Positions 33,598-41,629 of a stretch of 64,000 nucleotides of DNA are shown piece after piece. The translations under genes were made by a program, and so were the position numbers. The notes beneath the pieces are model-generated. The model did no database searches. It saw only the letters and a list, made by a program, of their open reading frames with translations, and was not told the origin of the DNA. Numbering within the stretch: the stretch's first letter is position 1; each line of letters begins with the position of its first letter. Origin of the DNA: Paenibacillus cymbidii (GTDB lineage: Bacteria; Bacillota; Bacilli; Paenibacillales; NBRC-103111); the NCBI RefSeq assembly GCF_004764705.1, contig NZ_SHLX01000039.1:1-64000 (forward strand), given 5' to 3'.

Positions 33598-35064
33598 TTA
33601 ACGCCCCCGATCGGCGCCGTCCGCCCCGATCGCGCCAACCAGCTTCCCGTCCGCCTGCAGCTTGCGCAGCCCTTCCGGATCGTACCTGCGCAGCCGTCGC
33701 AACGCGGCATCCGTCAGCCTGCCCGGGTACGTCCATCCGGGTCCGTCGTAATCGTAAACGGCAATATCCCTCACCTTCACTTCCTCCTCTTCGAATACGA
33801 ATTCGCCAATGCGCACAATCACCCGGCGGCCGTCCACGATCGCCATTTCGATGCCGATCTGGGCGACATAGGTCGCGATCCGCTTGACCAGCCGCGCCGG
33901 GTTCATCGCCCGGCCGTCCAACATGCACATGTCCGCTATCGCTTCCGGCACGTCTTCGAGCTCATTGACATGCACGGTCGTCATGCTCCCCTCATGCCCG
34001 CGGGTGCAGGCGCGCACATAAACGCTGGCGTCGGCGTCGCGAATTTCGGCGTGGCAGATGCGTTTCGGCGATTGCCGCAGCGCCAGCTTGAACGCCATCT
34101 TCCCGTCATGCTGCGGATCGTCTTCGACCGCTTCATACTCGACGACGTTCTTCTCGGGGAAGTCCCGCTTCAGCATCAGCTCGAAACGCGATTCGATCGT
34201 GACGATACGTTCGCCGGCCGGCATTTCCGCGATCATCGCTTTGAGCAGGTTCGTTTTGCCGGCGTTCGTCGGGCCGATCACGACAAGATTAAAATAGCTG
34301 CGCACGAAACAGACCAACATGTCCCGCATCGCCCGGCTCATCGTGCCAAGCTCCGGCGCGCATAACGCATCCAGCGAATAATGCTTCATCGTGTAAAAAC
34401 GAATCGTCAGCGTCGGCTCCGACGTAAAACCGAAGCCGGTCATCGTCACCCGCGAGCCGTCGAGCAGCGCCACTTCCGCCCAGCGCTTGCGCGGATTGAA
34501 CGTGTCGTTGTTGAACAGGACAAGATTGATCTGGATGCGCATCAAGTCGCCGGCCTCGCGCATCCGGTAAACCGAAGGCCGGGCAACGCCGCCCCGCACC
34601 TCGAAAATATCCGACCCGACAACCTGAATTTCTTCCAATCCTTCGCGGTTTTTCAGGATCAACTCGAGCACGTTCAAACCGACCACTTCCGCAAAAATAG
34701 CTTCCGCCATCGTACCGTACAACCGGCCGACCGGCAGTTCGTTCGTTATGCGCCGCCTGGCAAGCAAATCCTCGATGACGGCCATAATGACGCCGCGCGC
34801 TTCCTCATAACCGAGCACGGCGCGGTTCAGCGCGTCGTTGTACTGCTGGCGCTCTTCCTCCGTTGTGCCGCGCGGCGACGACAGCTCGCGCCGGATGTCA
34901 TCCACCAGGCGGTCGAACGCTTCCTCCTGCGCCGGGCCAACCGTTTCGTATCGGAACGGCTTGTCCTGCACCGCAGCAGCCGGGTTGCCTGCCCCCGCGC
35001 CGCTCCGCTCCCCGCGCTGCAGCCGGCCGATATAAGAAAGGACCGAAAAGCGCTGCTCCTCCAC
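33598..35064 (-). CDS. cpaF: CpaF/TadA-type secretion ATPase
   Basis: A 488-residue hexameric ATPase that powers pilus assembly. An N-terminal helical domain (about 40-190) is followed by the RecA-like core with Walker A VIGPTNAGKTNLLKAMI (about 257-273), the Asp box ERIVTIESRFEL, the His-box region CHAEIRDADASVYVRACTRGHEGSMTTVH, and a C-terminal extension with a winged end. The extension after about residue 415 is longer than in many CpaF proteins. ATG 35064 is 16 bp after the cpaE stop. Confidence 0.92.
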   Translation of the reverse strand: MEEQRFSVLSYIGRLQRGERSGAGAGNPAAAVQDKPFRYETVGPAQEEAFDRLVDDIRRELSSPRGTTEEERQQYNDALNRAVLGYEEARGVIMAVIEDLLARRRITNELPVGRLYGTMAEAIFAEVVGLNVLELILKNREGLEEIQVVGSDIFEVRGGVARPSVYRMREAGDLMRIQINLVLFNNDTFNPRKRWAEVALLDGSRVTMTGFGFTSEPTLTIRFYTMKHYSLDALCAPELGTMSRAMRDMLVCFVRSYFNLVVIGPTNAGKTNLLKAMIAEMPAGERIVTIESRFELMLKRDFPEKNVVEYEAVEDDPQHDGKMAFKLALRQSPKRICHAEIRDADASVYVRACTRGHEGSMTTVHVNELEDVPEAIADMCMLDGRAMNPARLVKRIATYVAQIGIEMAIVDGRRVIVRIGEFVFEEEEVKVRDIAVYDYDGPGWTYPGRLTDAALRRLRRYDPEGLRKLQADGKLVGAIGADGADRGR

Positions 35065-35080
35065 TGGCGCGTCCCCCCTC

Positions 35081-35938
35081 TCAGCTGCTCGCCCCCGCGC
35101 CGATCAGCCGCCGGAGCCAAAGCTGTGCCCGCGGCGCCTCGCGCTTCGTCAGTCCGCACCGCTCCATCAGCCGGTCCACCGCCGGCTGCAGTTGGGCGCG
35201 GAACGGATGCCTGGCGTCATAAAGCGCCATCGCGCTGCCGTGATTGAGCAGCCGCACCGCCTCCGGACAGCGCGAGATGCCGGCGACGACGCGCATGCCG
35301 CACTCTTTGCCGATATCGCCCGGCTTGAAGCCCCCCGCATACGCAGGCGGCTCCAGTTGATTGACGATCAGCTCGAAGGAACCGAGCGGCAGCCCCAGCA
35401 TCGAAACGATCGGCTTCAGGCCGCGATCGATATCTTCCTGAAAGTGGGTGATCTCCCCCGAGGTGACGAGCATCCGCGCATCCGCCGCTCTCATCGAGCA
35501 AACGGTCGCCGCATTGTCCCAGTAGGCACTGACATCGACAACGCATAAATCAAGGCAACATCTTGCCACCTCCAACAAATGTTCGATATCCTCCGGGCGG
35601 TAAAACTCCGCCTGCTCTCGCAACATACTGCCGAACAACACGTGAAGCCCGTTCGTTTCCTTCGGCCGCGTGCAGTATTGCAGCAGCTGCCGGCTGCCCA
35701 GGCTTTGCGATTTGAGCGCCGCGCGCAGCTGGTCCAGCGTTGCGAACGGCTCGTCCGCGCCGAGATAGCGGTGCAGCTTCGAGCTTTTCAAATTCAGGCA
35801 GATGTAGCCGACTTGTTTGCCCGTCGCCTTCGCCAGCAGCACCGCCGTGCCGAAGGCGATCAGCGTCGTCCCGACATTCGGCGTCGACCCGGCAAACACC
35901 AGCAGCTTTCCGAACCCGGTCTCGTGGTTTGTTTCCAT
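35081..35938 (-). CDS. cpaE: CpaE/TadZ-like ParA-family ATPase
   Basis: A 285-residue protein of the MinD/ParA fold that in Tad systems places the apparatus at the pole or membrane. The region GKLLVFAGSTPNVGTTLIAFGTAVLL carries a degenerate Walker A: the usual Lys of KGGVGKT is replaced (STPNVGTT), as is common in TadZ. Asp of CVVDVSAY is the Walker B equivalent. No N-terminal receiver domain is present. ATG 35938 was chosen from the open frame by the conserved start of the fold. Confidence 0.8.
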   Translation of the reverse strand: METNHETGFGKLLVFAGSTPNVGTTLIAFGTAVLLAKATGKQVGYICLNLKSSKLHRYLGADEPFATLDQLRAALKSQSLGSRQLLQYCTRPKETNGLHVLFGSMLREQAEFYRPEDIEHLLEVARCCLDLCVVDVSAYWDNAATVCSMRAADARMLVTSGEITHFQEDIDRGLKPIVSMLGLPLGSFELIVNQLEPPAYAGGFKPGDIGKECGMRVVAGISRCPEAVRLLNHGSAMALYDARHPFRAQLQPAVDRLMERCGLTKREAPRAQLWLRRLIGAGASS

Positions 35939-35985
35939 TATCCAACCTCCTTCATCATCATTCCCGGCGCAGCGGCAGCCGCCTT

Positions 35986-36699
35986 CTATCCGGGACTTGC
36001 CGCGGTTGCCGATCCAAGCGCAATGACCAGCTTCAATTGTTTCCCCCGGCACGCTTCGTCGATCGCCAGCCATTCTCGTTCGGTCAAGATCAGGCTGAGC
36101 TGATCGATGACGCCGTTCGATTCCCGCCGCGATGCGTACAGCTTCTCCTGGTCGCCGTCCGCCTTGGCATACAGGCTCGGGTTCTTCGGGTCGTCGACTT
36201 CCATATTGGCTGACGAACGAACCGAAGCGACGACCACTTCGCTGTCGAGCAGCCGCGACGACGCCTCCTTGCCGGAGACGTACACCCGAACGAAGTCGCC
36301 GGCGCGGATGGAGCCCGGCATGGACAGCACATACTCCTTCGGGATCGAAAACGTCGCCTCGTCCGCCCCCGGCATCAGCCGCAGCCGGTCCAGCTTCCAG
36401 CCGAGCAGCGGCTCGTTTTCCCCGAGCGGCACAAGCGTCTGTTGCCCGACCGCATCCTGCAGACGGGTGAGCATCTGCGTCCGATAAGCGCTGCCGACGA
36501 TCGGCGCCAGCTTGACCATATCGGCGGTAACAAGCGTGCCCGGCTTGACGAATTGCTTCGGCACGACGACAAGCCGCGTCTTCTCCAGCTCGATCTGCCG
36601 CAATTGCAGCGCGTACACGCCGTAAACGAGCAAACCGGACAGCAGCGCCGCCGTCAGGCTGATCCAAACGTTCCTCCTGCGGTTCAACCGTTCCTTCAC
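35986..36699 (-). CDS. cpaB: CpaB/RcpC-like pilus assembly protein (SAF domain)
   Basis: A 237-residue protein with an N-terminal membrane helix (about 11-31) and a SAF domain (about 40-110) containing VVVPKQFVKPGTLVTADMVKLAP, then a second beta domain. CpaB/RcpC is the first gene of many Tad loci. It starts 22 bp after a terminator-like hairpin located between it and its promoter. Confidence 0.82.
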   Translation of the reverse strand: MKERLNRRRNVWISLTAALLSGLLVYGVYALQLRQIELEKTRLVVVPKQFVKPGTLVTADMVKLAPIVGSAYRTQMLTRLQDAVGQQTLVPLGENEPLLGWKLDRLRLMPGADEATFSIPKEYVLSMPGSIRAGDFVRVYVSGKEASSRLLDSEVVVASVRSSANMEVDDPKNPSLYAKADGDQEKLYASRRESNGVIDQLSLILTEREWLAIDEACRGKQLKLVIALGSATAASPG

Positions 36700-36720
36700 C
36701 CCCTTCGCCTTCCAAAACGC

Positions 36721-36771
36721 AAAAAAGAACGCAGCCCACGGACGGATATCGTCCGATCAGCTTGCGTTCTT
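36721..36771 (-). terminator. Leader terminator (attenuator) of the Tad operon
   Basis: On the minus strand arms AAGAACGCA and TGCGTTCTT enclose an inner hairpin CGGACG-ATATC-CGTCCG and are followed by a run of six T residues. It lies about 30 nt after the inferred transcript start and 22 bp before the cpaB ATG, so it would stop most transcripts unless read-through is triggered. Confidence 0.7.
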
Positions 36772-36807
36772 CGCAAACAAAGTCAATTCATTTTTGAGAT
36801 TAGGGCA

Positions 36808-36836
36808 ATATTACCAAATGAAGAACGATTCGTCAA
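36808..36836 (-). promoter_or_regulatory. Tad operon promoter
   Basis: On the minus strand -35 TTGACG (36831-36836) and -10 TAATAT (36808-36813) have 17-bp spacing, about 110 bp before cpaB. The 36700-37053 stretch contains this promoter, the leader terminator and an inverted repeat, no gene. Confidence 0.7.
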
Positions 36837-36951
36837 GCGCCGGTTTTGCATTTTGTCGATTGCCGCCAAGCGGGCGGACGTTGTGTTGAGAAAACCTCAA
36901 TCGAAGTCTTTCGAAGATGAGCGACCGCGTTCAGAGGTAGGTTTTATCGCC

Positions 36952-37000
36952 AATTAGAATTTAAGTTTTCCACTGCGTCCGGAAACTTATCAATTCTAAT
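36952..37000. promoter_or_regulatory. Interrupted inverted repeat upstream of the AraC-cupin gene
   Basis: Left arm AATTAGAATTTAAGTTTTCC (36952-36971) and right arm GGAAACTTATCAATTCTAAT (36981-37000) are near-complementary around a CACTGCGTCC-like centre. It lies 54 bp before the AraC start and may be an autoregulatory operator. Confidence 0.45.
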
Positions 37001-37053
37001 GTGGTAAACTATCGAAAGAAGATAACCCAGTGACGCCGGATGAGGTGAAACCG

Positions 37054-37893
37054 ATGACGGAGCAGCAGCAACAACCAGCCGACGACTTGCCCGAAACGAT
37101 AAGCCCCGCGCCGGGCATATTGATCGCCGACCATTTTCGCGAATCGTTCGGTTATGCGGTCAAACGGTCGGGCGGCACCAAAGATTGGATCATCACGTTT
37201 ACGTTGAGCGGGTCCGGCTCTTACCGGATCGGCGATTATCGCCTCGTCTGCGTGCCGGGCGACATCGTCATCCTCAAGCCGGGGACGCCGCACCGTTACG
37301 CCGCCGAACCGGCCGGTTGGCGGTTCGTCTGGTCGCACTTCCTGCCCGAGCCCCGGTGGGCCGGTCTGCTGCAGCTGCCCGAACCGCATCCCGGGCTGAT
37401 TCATCTGAGCATCGAAAGCGCGGCCGTGCGCAGTCGGCTCGAGCGGACGTTCGATCGGCTCATCCACGAGACGAAAGACGAGATGCCGCTCAAAGACCAG
37501 CTCGCCATCAACGCCATGGAGGAAATCGTGCTGCTGGTCGCCGGCGAGCATCGCCGCGACGGCTCCCAGGCGCTCGACCCGCGCGTCGAAGAGGTGCTGC
37601 GGCTGCTGACCGAACGGCTGAGCGAGCCGCATACGGTCGAAGAGTTGGCGCGCCATGTGGCGCTGTCGCCGTCGCGGCTTGCCCACCTGTTCAAAGCGCA
37701 GGTAGGCGACGCCGTGCTCGAAACGCTGCTCAAAACGAGGCTGCGCCACGCTGCGCGCCTGCTCGAGCATACCTCCCGGCTAGTGAGCGAAATTGCCGCC
37801 GACGTCGGGTTCGGCAGCCCGTACTATTTTACAAAACAGTTCACGTCTTTCTTCGGCTGCAGCCCTACGGTTTATCGCGAACGCAAACAGTAG
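37054..37893 (+). CDS. AraC family regulator with cupin sensor domain
   Basis: A 279-residue regulator: N-terminal cupin-like arabinose-binding-type domain (about 25-120; WIITFTLSGSGSYRIG and VCVPGDIVILKPGTPHRY) and C-terminal AraC DNA-binding domain (about 180-279; VEELARHVALSPSRLAHLFKAQVG and VSEIAADVGFGSPYYFTKQFTSFFGCSP). Start ATG 37054 is preceded by GAGGTG; GTG 37030 is less likely. It is divergent from the Tad operon, so regulation of that operon is possible, but sugar-responsive control of another target is equally likely. Confidence 0.9.
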   Translation: MTEQQQQPADDLPETISPAPGILIADHFRESFGYAVKRSGGTKDWIITFTLSGSGSYRIGDYRLVCVPGDIVILKPGTPHRYAAEPAGWRFVWSHFLPEPRWAGLLQLPEPHPGLIHLSIESAAVRSRLERTFDRLIHETKDEMPLKDQLAINAMEEIVLLVAGEHRRDGSQALDPRVEEVLRLLTERLSEPHTVEELARHVALSPSRLAHLFKAQVGDAVLETLLKTRLRHAARLLEHTSRLVSEIAADVGFGSPYYFTKQFTSFFGCSPTVYRERKQ

Positions 37894-37902
37894 CGCCAAA
37901 CG

Positions 37903-37942
37903 AAAAACCGCCCCGCCCCCGTTGCCGGGGATGCGGAGCGGC
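37903..37942 (-). terminator. Terminator of the YjcZ-like gene
   Basis: On the minus strand a GC-rich imperfect stem (CCGCTCCGCATCCCCG with CGGGGGCGGGGCGG around CAAC) is followed by TTTTT. It also lies just after the AraC-cupin stop. Confidence 0.65.
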
Positions 37943-37953
37943 GCTTCGCGGCA

Positions 37954-38256
37954 TCAGATTCTGTGGCCGCGCAGAATGATGATGAGCAGAATGAACAGCA
38001 CAAGAATGATGCCGGCCGACGAGCCGGGGCGATGCACAGGCGCGCAGCAAGCTGCGTGATGATGCATCATCGGTTTGGGGGCAATGTACACACTGTTCTT
38101 TTCCAATTCAAACACGCTGATGTTCGTTGTCGGGTACTGCATCGGCATCGGAGCAGCGGGCAATGGCTGAGCCGGGGCTACCGGGGCCGGCATCGGCATA
38201 GGCATAGGCATTGCGGCCGACGGCGAAACTACCGTTTTCGGATATCCATACTCCAC
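37954..38256 (-). CDS. YjcZ-like small sporulation-type protein with Met-Pro repeats
   Basis: A 100-residue protein with a low-complexity middle (MPMPMPMPAPVAPAQPLP) and a C-terminal hydrophobic helix SSAGIILVLFILLIIILRG, the pattern of YjcZ-type spore proteins, whose end reads FALIVVLFILLIIV. A His/Cys cluster (MMHHHAACCAPVHR) before the helix could bind metal. Start GTG 38256 is used because GGGAGGTG lies seven bases upstream; the frame is open further up but without a start site. Confidence 0.6.
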   Translation of the reverse strand: MEYGYPKTVVSPSAAMPMPMPMPAPVAPAQPLPAAPMPMQYPTTNISVFELEKNSVYIAPKPMMHHHAACCAPVHRPGSSAGIILVLFILLIIILRGHRI

Positions 38257-38428
38257 TTCGGGCACCTCCCATAGTCGTTGAATACACCAACAGTCTATGG
38301 GTTTTGGTCCACGGGCAACACGGTATTCACCCATGTGCGGCAAAATTGGACGTTTGCCCTGCTCACGCCGCCGTCACCATTCGCCAAACGGTGTGCGCTT
38401 GGCCATTGCCCGCGGGCCGTTGTCCTCC

Positions 38429-39052
38429 CTAAAGGAATGGATTGTTTTCGCGCTCGTAACCGACTGTCGTCTTCGGTCCGTGCCCGGGAAACACGGTCAC
38501 GTTGTCGCCCAGCGGGAACAGCTTGCCGTGAATCGAATCGAGCAGGTCATTGCCGCATCCGCCGGGAAGGTCGGTGCGTCCGACCGACAGCCGGAACAAC
38601 ACGTCGCCGCCGAACAGCTTGTCGCCAAGCAGGAACGACACGCTTCCCGGGGAGTGGCCGGGCGTATGCAGCACGCGGAACGTTTCTCCCAGCAATGACA
38701 GCGTCAAACCGTCGTCCAAATCGTACTCCGCCGGATCGGTCGCCACGGACACCCCGAATTCGGGCCAGCGTGCGGAGCCGTTCTTTTTCGGATCGGACAG
38801 CCACTCCGCTTCGAGCGGATGCAAATAGACGGGACACTTGGCCAGCTTGCGGATCTCGTCCACGCCGGCAATATGGTCAAAGTGCGCATGCGTCAGCAAA
38901 ATCGCTTCGATCGTAAGCCCGGGCAACCGGCGCAGCAGCGGCTGCGGGTTCATGCCCGGATCGATAATGACCGCGTGATTCGTTTCCGTATTCGTCAGCA
39001 AATAAGCGTTTGTCTGCAGCGGTCCGAGCGCAAACGCATCGATTTTCAGCAT
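38429..39052 (-). CDS. MBL-fold metallo-hydrolase (glyoxalase II-like)
   Basis: A 207-residue metallo-beta-lactamase-fold enzyme. Metal motif THAHFDHIAG (about 55-64), further ligands in LHTPGHSPGS (His), GGDVLF (Asp) and FPGHGP (His). This short family includes YqgX-type glyoxalase II proteins and other thioester hydrolases; substrate cannot be assigned. ATG 39052 lies 18 bp after the thioredoxin-like gene, so the two form an operon. Confidence 0.88.
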   Translation of the reverse strand: MLKIDAFALGPLQTNAYLLTNTETNHAVIIDPGMNPQPLLRRLPGLTIEAILLTHAHFDHIAGVDEIRKLAKCPVYLHPLEAEWLSDPKKNGSARWPEFGVSVATDPAEYDLDDGLTLSLLGETFRVLHTPGHSPGSVSFLLGDKLFGGDVLFRLSVGRTDLPGGCGNDLLDSIHGKLFPLGDNVTVFPGHGPKTTVGYERENNPFL

Positions 39053-39070
39053 GTTCGAATGGCCCTCCAA

Positions 39071-39637
39071 TTAGAACGAGGAGATCAAATCGCGCAATTC
39101 CTTCGCGATGACCGCATGGTAGCCGGTGCCTTCGCCGTACTGGCGTCCCATTTCCTGACGCGCGACCTGGATTTTGTCGTTGTAGTCGGGCGCTTCGCGG
39201 TCCGGATTCTCCTGCTTGAACTTAGTCATAACCACTTGCACATGCTTAGGACGCGGCCCCCAATGCCCCAGTACGAAGCCGCTTGTATCGGTGAAGATGA
39301 CGATCGGAATGGCCCGGCCGCCCATCGTCAGAAACTGGTCGATGACATCGTAGTTCTGCTCGATAATCAGCACTTCCACCGGCATGCCGCTGTTCTCCAG
39401 CGCGCGGAAGACGACCGGCACGTTGCGCACGACGTCGCCGCACCATTCGGCAGCCACGATCAGGCAGCGCAGATCGTCGCGATTGCGAAGCGAAGCGAAA
39501 TAAGCGCGGTCTTCCTCGTTCTCCCAGGCAAATTGATCGTACCACTCCTGAAATTTCTCCTTGTTGCGCTCCATGCCGTCCATGAACTGCTGCGGCGTCA
39601 AACCTTTGCCGATGACGTGCTGCAAATTTTTGGCCAT
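39071..39637 (-). CDS. Thioredoxin-like protein with a single active-site Cys
   Basis: A 188-residue protein with a thioredoxin fold. The active-site position reads AAEWCGDVVRNVP, so the second Cys of WCxxC is absent and disulfide exchange by the normal route is not possible. The cis-Pro loop RAIPIVIFTD is kept. It resembles a Bacillales thioredoxin family of unknown function. ATG 39637 has GGGAGGA upstream and a promoter at 39694-39722. It is followed by an MBL-fold hydrolase gene. Confidence 0.85.
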   Translation of the reverse strand: MAKNLQHVIGKGLTPQQFMDGMERNKEKFQEWYDQFAWENEEDRAYFASLRNRDDLRCLIVAAEWCGDVVRNVPVVFRALENSGMPVEVLIIEQNYDVIDQFLTMGGRAIPIVIFTDTSGFVLGHWGPRPKHVQVVMTKFKQENPDREAPDYNDKIQVARQEMGRQYGEGTGYHAVIAKELRDLISSF

Positions 39638-39693
39638 GAGAAAATATCCTCCCTTATCCACTCGGATATCTAACGAAAGCGACGACTGCTTTT

Positions 39694-39722
39694 ATTGTAG
39701 CAAACTGGCCCCGATTCGCCAA
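39694..39722 (-). promoter_or_regulatory. Promoter of the thioredoxin-like/MBL operon
   Basis: On the minus strand -35 TTGGCG (39717-39722) and -10 TACAAT (39694-39699) have 17-bp spacing. The remaining 39723-40107 stretch has no gene; it holds a GCAGTT/AACTGC hairpin near 39784 and the upstream region of the NlpC/P60 gene, but no riboswitch class I could recognise. Confidence 0.6.
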
Positions 39723-40107
39723 ACGAACAAGCCTTTTCCCCTCGCCGCAAAAATGAGTCTTCGGTCACCCCCGCAAATTTCCAGCAGTTTTCTGCAACTG
39801 CGGTAGCGGTTTTTTTGCCAAAATTTCACTTCGTCCGGGAGTAAAGCCCTTACCCTTTTTTCCGCCTGTTGCCCCAGAACCAACTATGGAAAAAGTTACG
39901 TAAACCCGACGTCGAATTGTCAGATTTTACATCTAAAATCGCCCCCGAACGCTGTGCTATCATGGGTTTGTCCATAAGACAACTAGAAAGTTATGGGAGG
40001 GAGTCGATGCGTCAAAAGCAGCCGGTTGCCGTCCGTTGCCCGCGTCCCCGTTTGACCGATGCAAAGCATACCGCTCTTCCATCCACATAATCCGGGAGGC
40101 CTCATCC

Positions 40108-41499
40108 ATGAACGTCGATCGCGACGCCATCGTTTCACGCATCCGCACTGCCGCCGCACGTTTCGCGCTGTGCACTGCCATTGTCCTGGCGGGCACTTCG
40201 CTGCCGCTTTCGTCTGCCGTACCTGCCGCCGCCGCTGCAGCCGTGCCGCAAGCGCAGACGACGGCCCACGTCGTCGCCACCGTAAGCCTGCGCGCCGAAC
40301 CGAACACGGGCGGCAAACTGATCCGCTATTTGCAAAAAGGCGAAGTCGCGCAAGTGCTGGACATCCCGAACGCTTATTGGCTCCATGTCAAGGACGGCAA
40401 AGGCAACATCGGCTACGTCAGCTCGCTGGAAAAATACATAACCTTGCAAACGGTCGCCGCTGCGCCAACTCCGACACCGGCACCGACGGCAAAACCGACA
40501 CCAACGCCTTCGCCGACTCCGACGCCAACACCAACTCCGACACCAACACCAATGCCAACGCCGACTCCAACACCTGCGCCGACTCCGGCTTTGCAGCCGA
40601 ACGGCCAAATCGTCGCCAGCGTTTCGTTCCGCACCGGCCCGTCCACCGACGCATCGCGTATCCGCTACTTGCAGAAAGGCGAGCTTGTCACCGTCATCGA
40701 CAAAGTGAACGCCTACTGGTATAAGGCGATCGACTCGCGCAACGTGACCGGCTACCTGAGCACAAGCGCCAGCTACATCGACACGATGTACGGAGCAACC
40801 GACGAAACCGGCGAAGAAGCGTTCCAGGCCGACCCGAACGCCACCGTTATTTCCTCCGTATCGTTCCGCAAAGGACCGTCGACGAACGATGAGCGCATCC
40901 GTTATCTTGGCAAAGGCGAACAACTGCTCATCCTGCAAAAAACGAACGACTACTGGTACATGGCGCAAGACAAAAACGGCGTCATCGGCTACGTCAGCAC
41001 CGGTTCGCAGTATTTGACGACCACCTTTCAGGAACCGTACAAATCGATTCCCACGACGGAAGCGATCGAACAGGTGATTGCCGCCGGGATGAAATACATC
41101 GGCACTCCGTACGAATTCGGATCAAGCCGCGCCGACACGACTACGATGGACTGCTCCGACCTGGTGCGCCAAATGTTCCTCGATGCACTTCGCTTCAAGC
41201 TGCCGGGCGATTCGCGCAGCCAGGCCGATTTTGTCCGCACGATCGGCCGCACGACCACCGACTGGCACCAGCTCAAACGCGGCGATCTGATGTTTTTCAT
41301 GACGTATAAAGGTTACAAAGCGGCAGACTACGCCGGCGTCGACAAATCGACCGAACGGGTTACGCACGTCGCCATGTATCTCGGCAACGGCCAAATGTTG
41401 CACACGTACTCGAACGAAGCGGGCGGCGTCCGCGTCGACACGATTGCGGGCAAGCCTTGGGAGCTGCGGTTTTTGTTCGGCGGCTCCGTGCTGAAGTAG
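40108..41499 (+). CDS. Secreted NlpC/P60 wall endopeptidase with three SH3 domains
   Basis: A 463-residue exported enzyme that should cleave peptidoglycan stem peptides. Signal peptide about 1-45 (hydrophobic stretch then AAAAA), SH3b-like domain 1 (about 55-112), a Pro-Thr linker of about 50 residues built on PTPTP repeats (about 118-168), SH3b domains 2 (about 172-230) and 3 (about 250-310), then the C40 peptidase domain (about 335-463) with Cys in [12 protein letters not shown] and His in [11 protein letters not shown] 40108 is preceded by GGGAGG. Ends with a good terminator. A single gene. Confidence 0.93.
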   Translation: MNVDRDAIVSRIRTAAARFALCTAIVLAGTSLPLSSAVPAAAAAAVPQAQTTAHVVATVSLRAEPNTGGKLIRYLQKGEVAQVLDIPNAYWLHVKDGKGNIGYVSSLEKYITLQTVAAAPTPTPAPTAKPTPTPSPTPTPTPTPTPTPMPTPTPTPAPTPALQPNGQIVASVSFRTGPSTDASRIRYLQKGELVTVIDKVNAYWYKAIDSRNVTGYLSTSASYIDTMYGATDETGEEAFQADPNATVISSVSFRKGPSTNDERIRYLGKGEQLLILQKTNDYWYMAQDKNGVIGYVSTGSQYLTTTFQEPYKSIPTTEAIEQVIAAGMKYIGTPYEFGSSRADTTTMDCSDLVRQMFLDALRFKLPGDSRSQADFVRTIGRTTTDWHQLKRGDLMFFMTYKGYKAADYAGVDKSTERVTHVAMYLGNGQMLHTYSNEAGGVRVDTIAGKPWELRFLFGGSVLK

Positions 41500-41526
41500 G
41501 CGGATAGTGTTTCCGCAATGGCTAAG

Positions 41527-41554
41527 AGGCTCGGCAAAGTTGCCGAGCCTTTTT
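41527..41554 (+). terminator. Terminator of the NlpC/P60 gene
   Basis: Perfect 11-bp arms AGGCTCGGCAA and TTGCCGAGCCT around AG, followed by TTTTT, lie 28 bp after the stop codon. Confidence 0.9.
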
Positions 41555-41629
41555 ATCTATGGAAACGATGTTATTATGAAAAGCAATCGTCGGACCCTTG
41601 CTCGACCGCCGCATACAGCTTCGGTCCCC

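Noticed and set aside
31687-36699. Type II secretion or type IV pilus instead of Tad
   Set aside because: The cpaB-cpaE-cpaF-tadB-tadC order and the SAF-domain protein are specific to Tad; no PilM/N/O/Q or GspD-like genes occur.
36700-36960. Possible cyclic-di-GMP riboswitch upstream of the Tad operon
   Set aside because: Neither class I nor class II core sequences were found; only about 30 nt lie between transcript start and terminator hairpin.
39723-40107. Possible c-di-AMP (ydaO) riboswitch upstream of the NlpC/P60 gene
   Set aside because: The gene class is a common ydaO target, but none of the conserved core segments could be recognised in the 470-bp gap.
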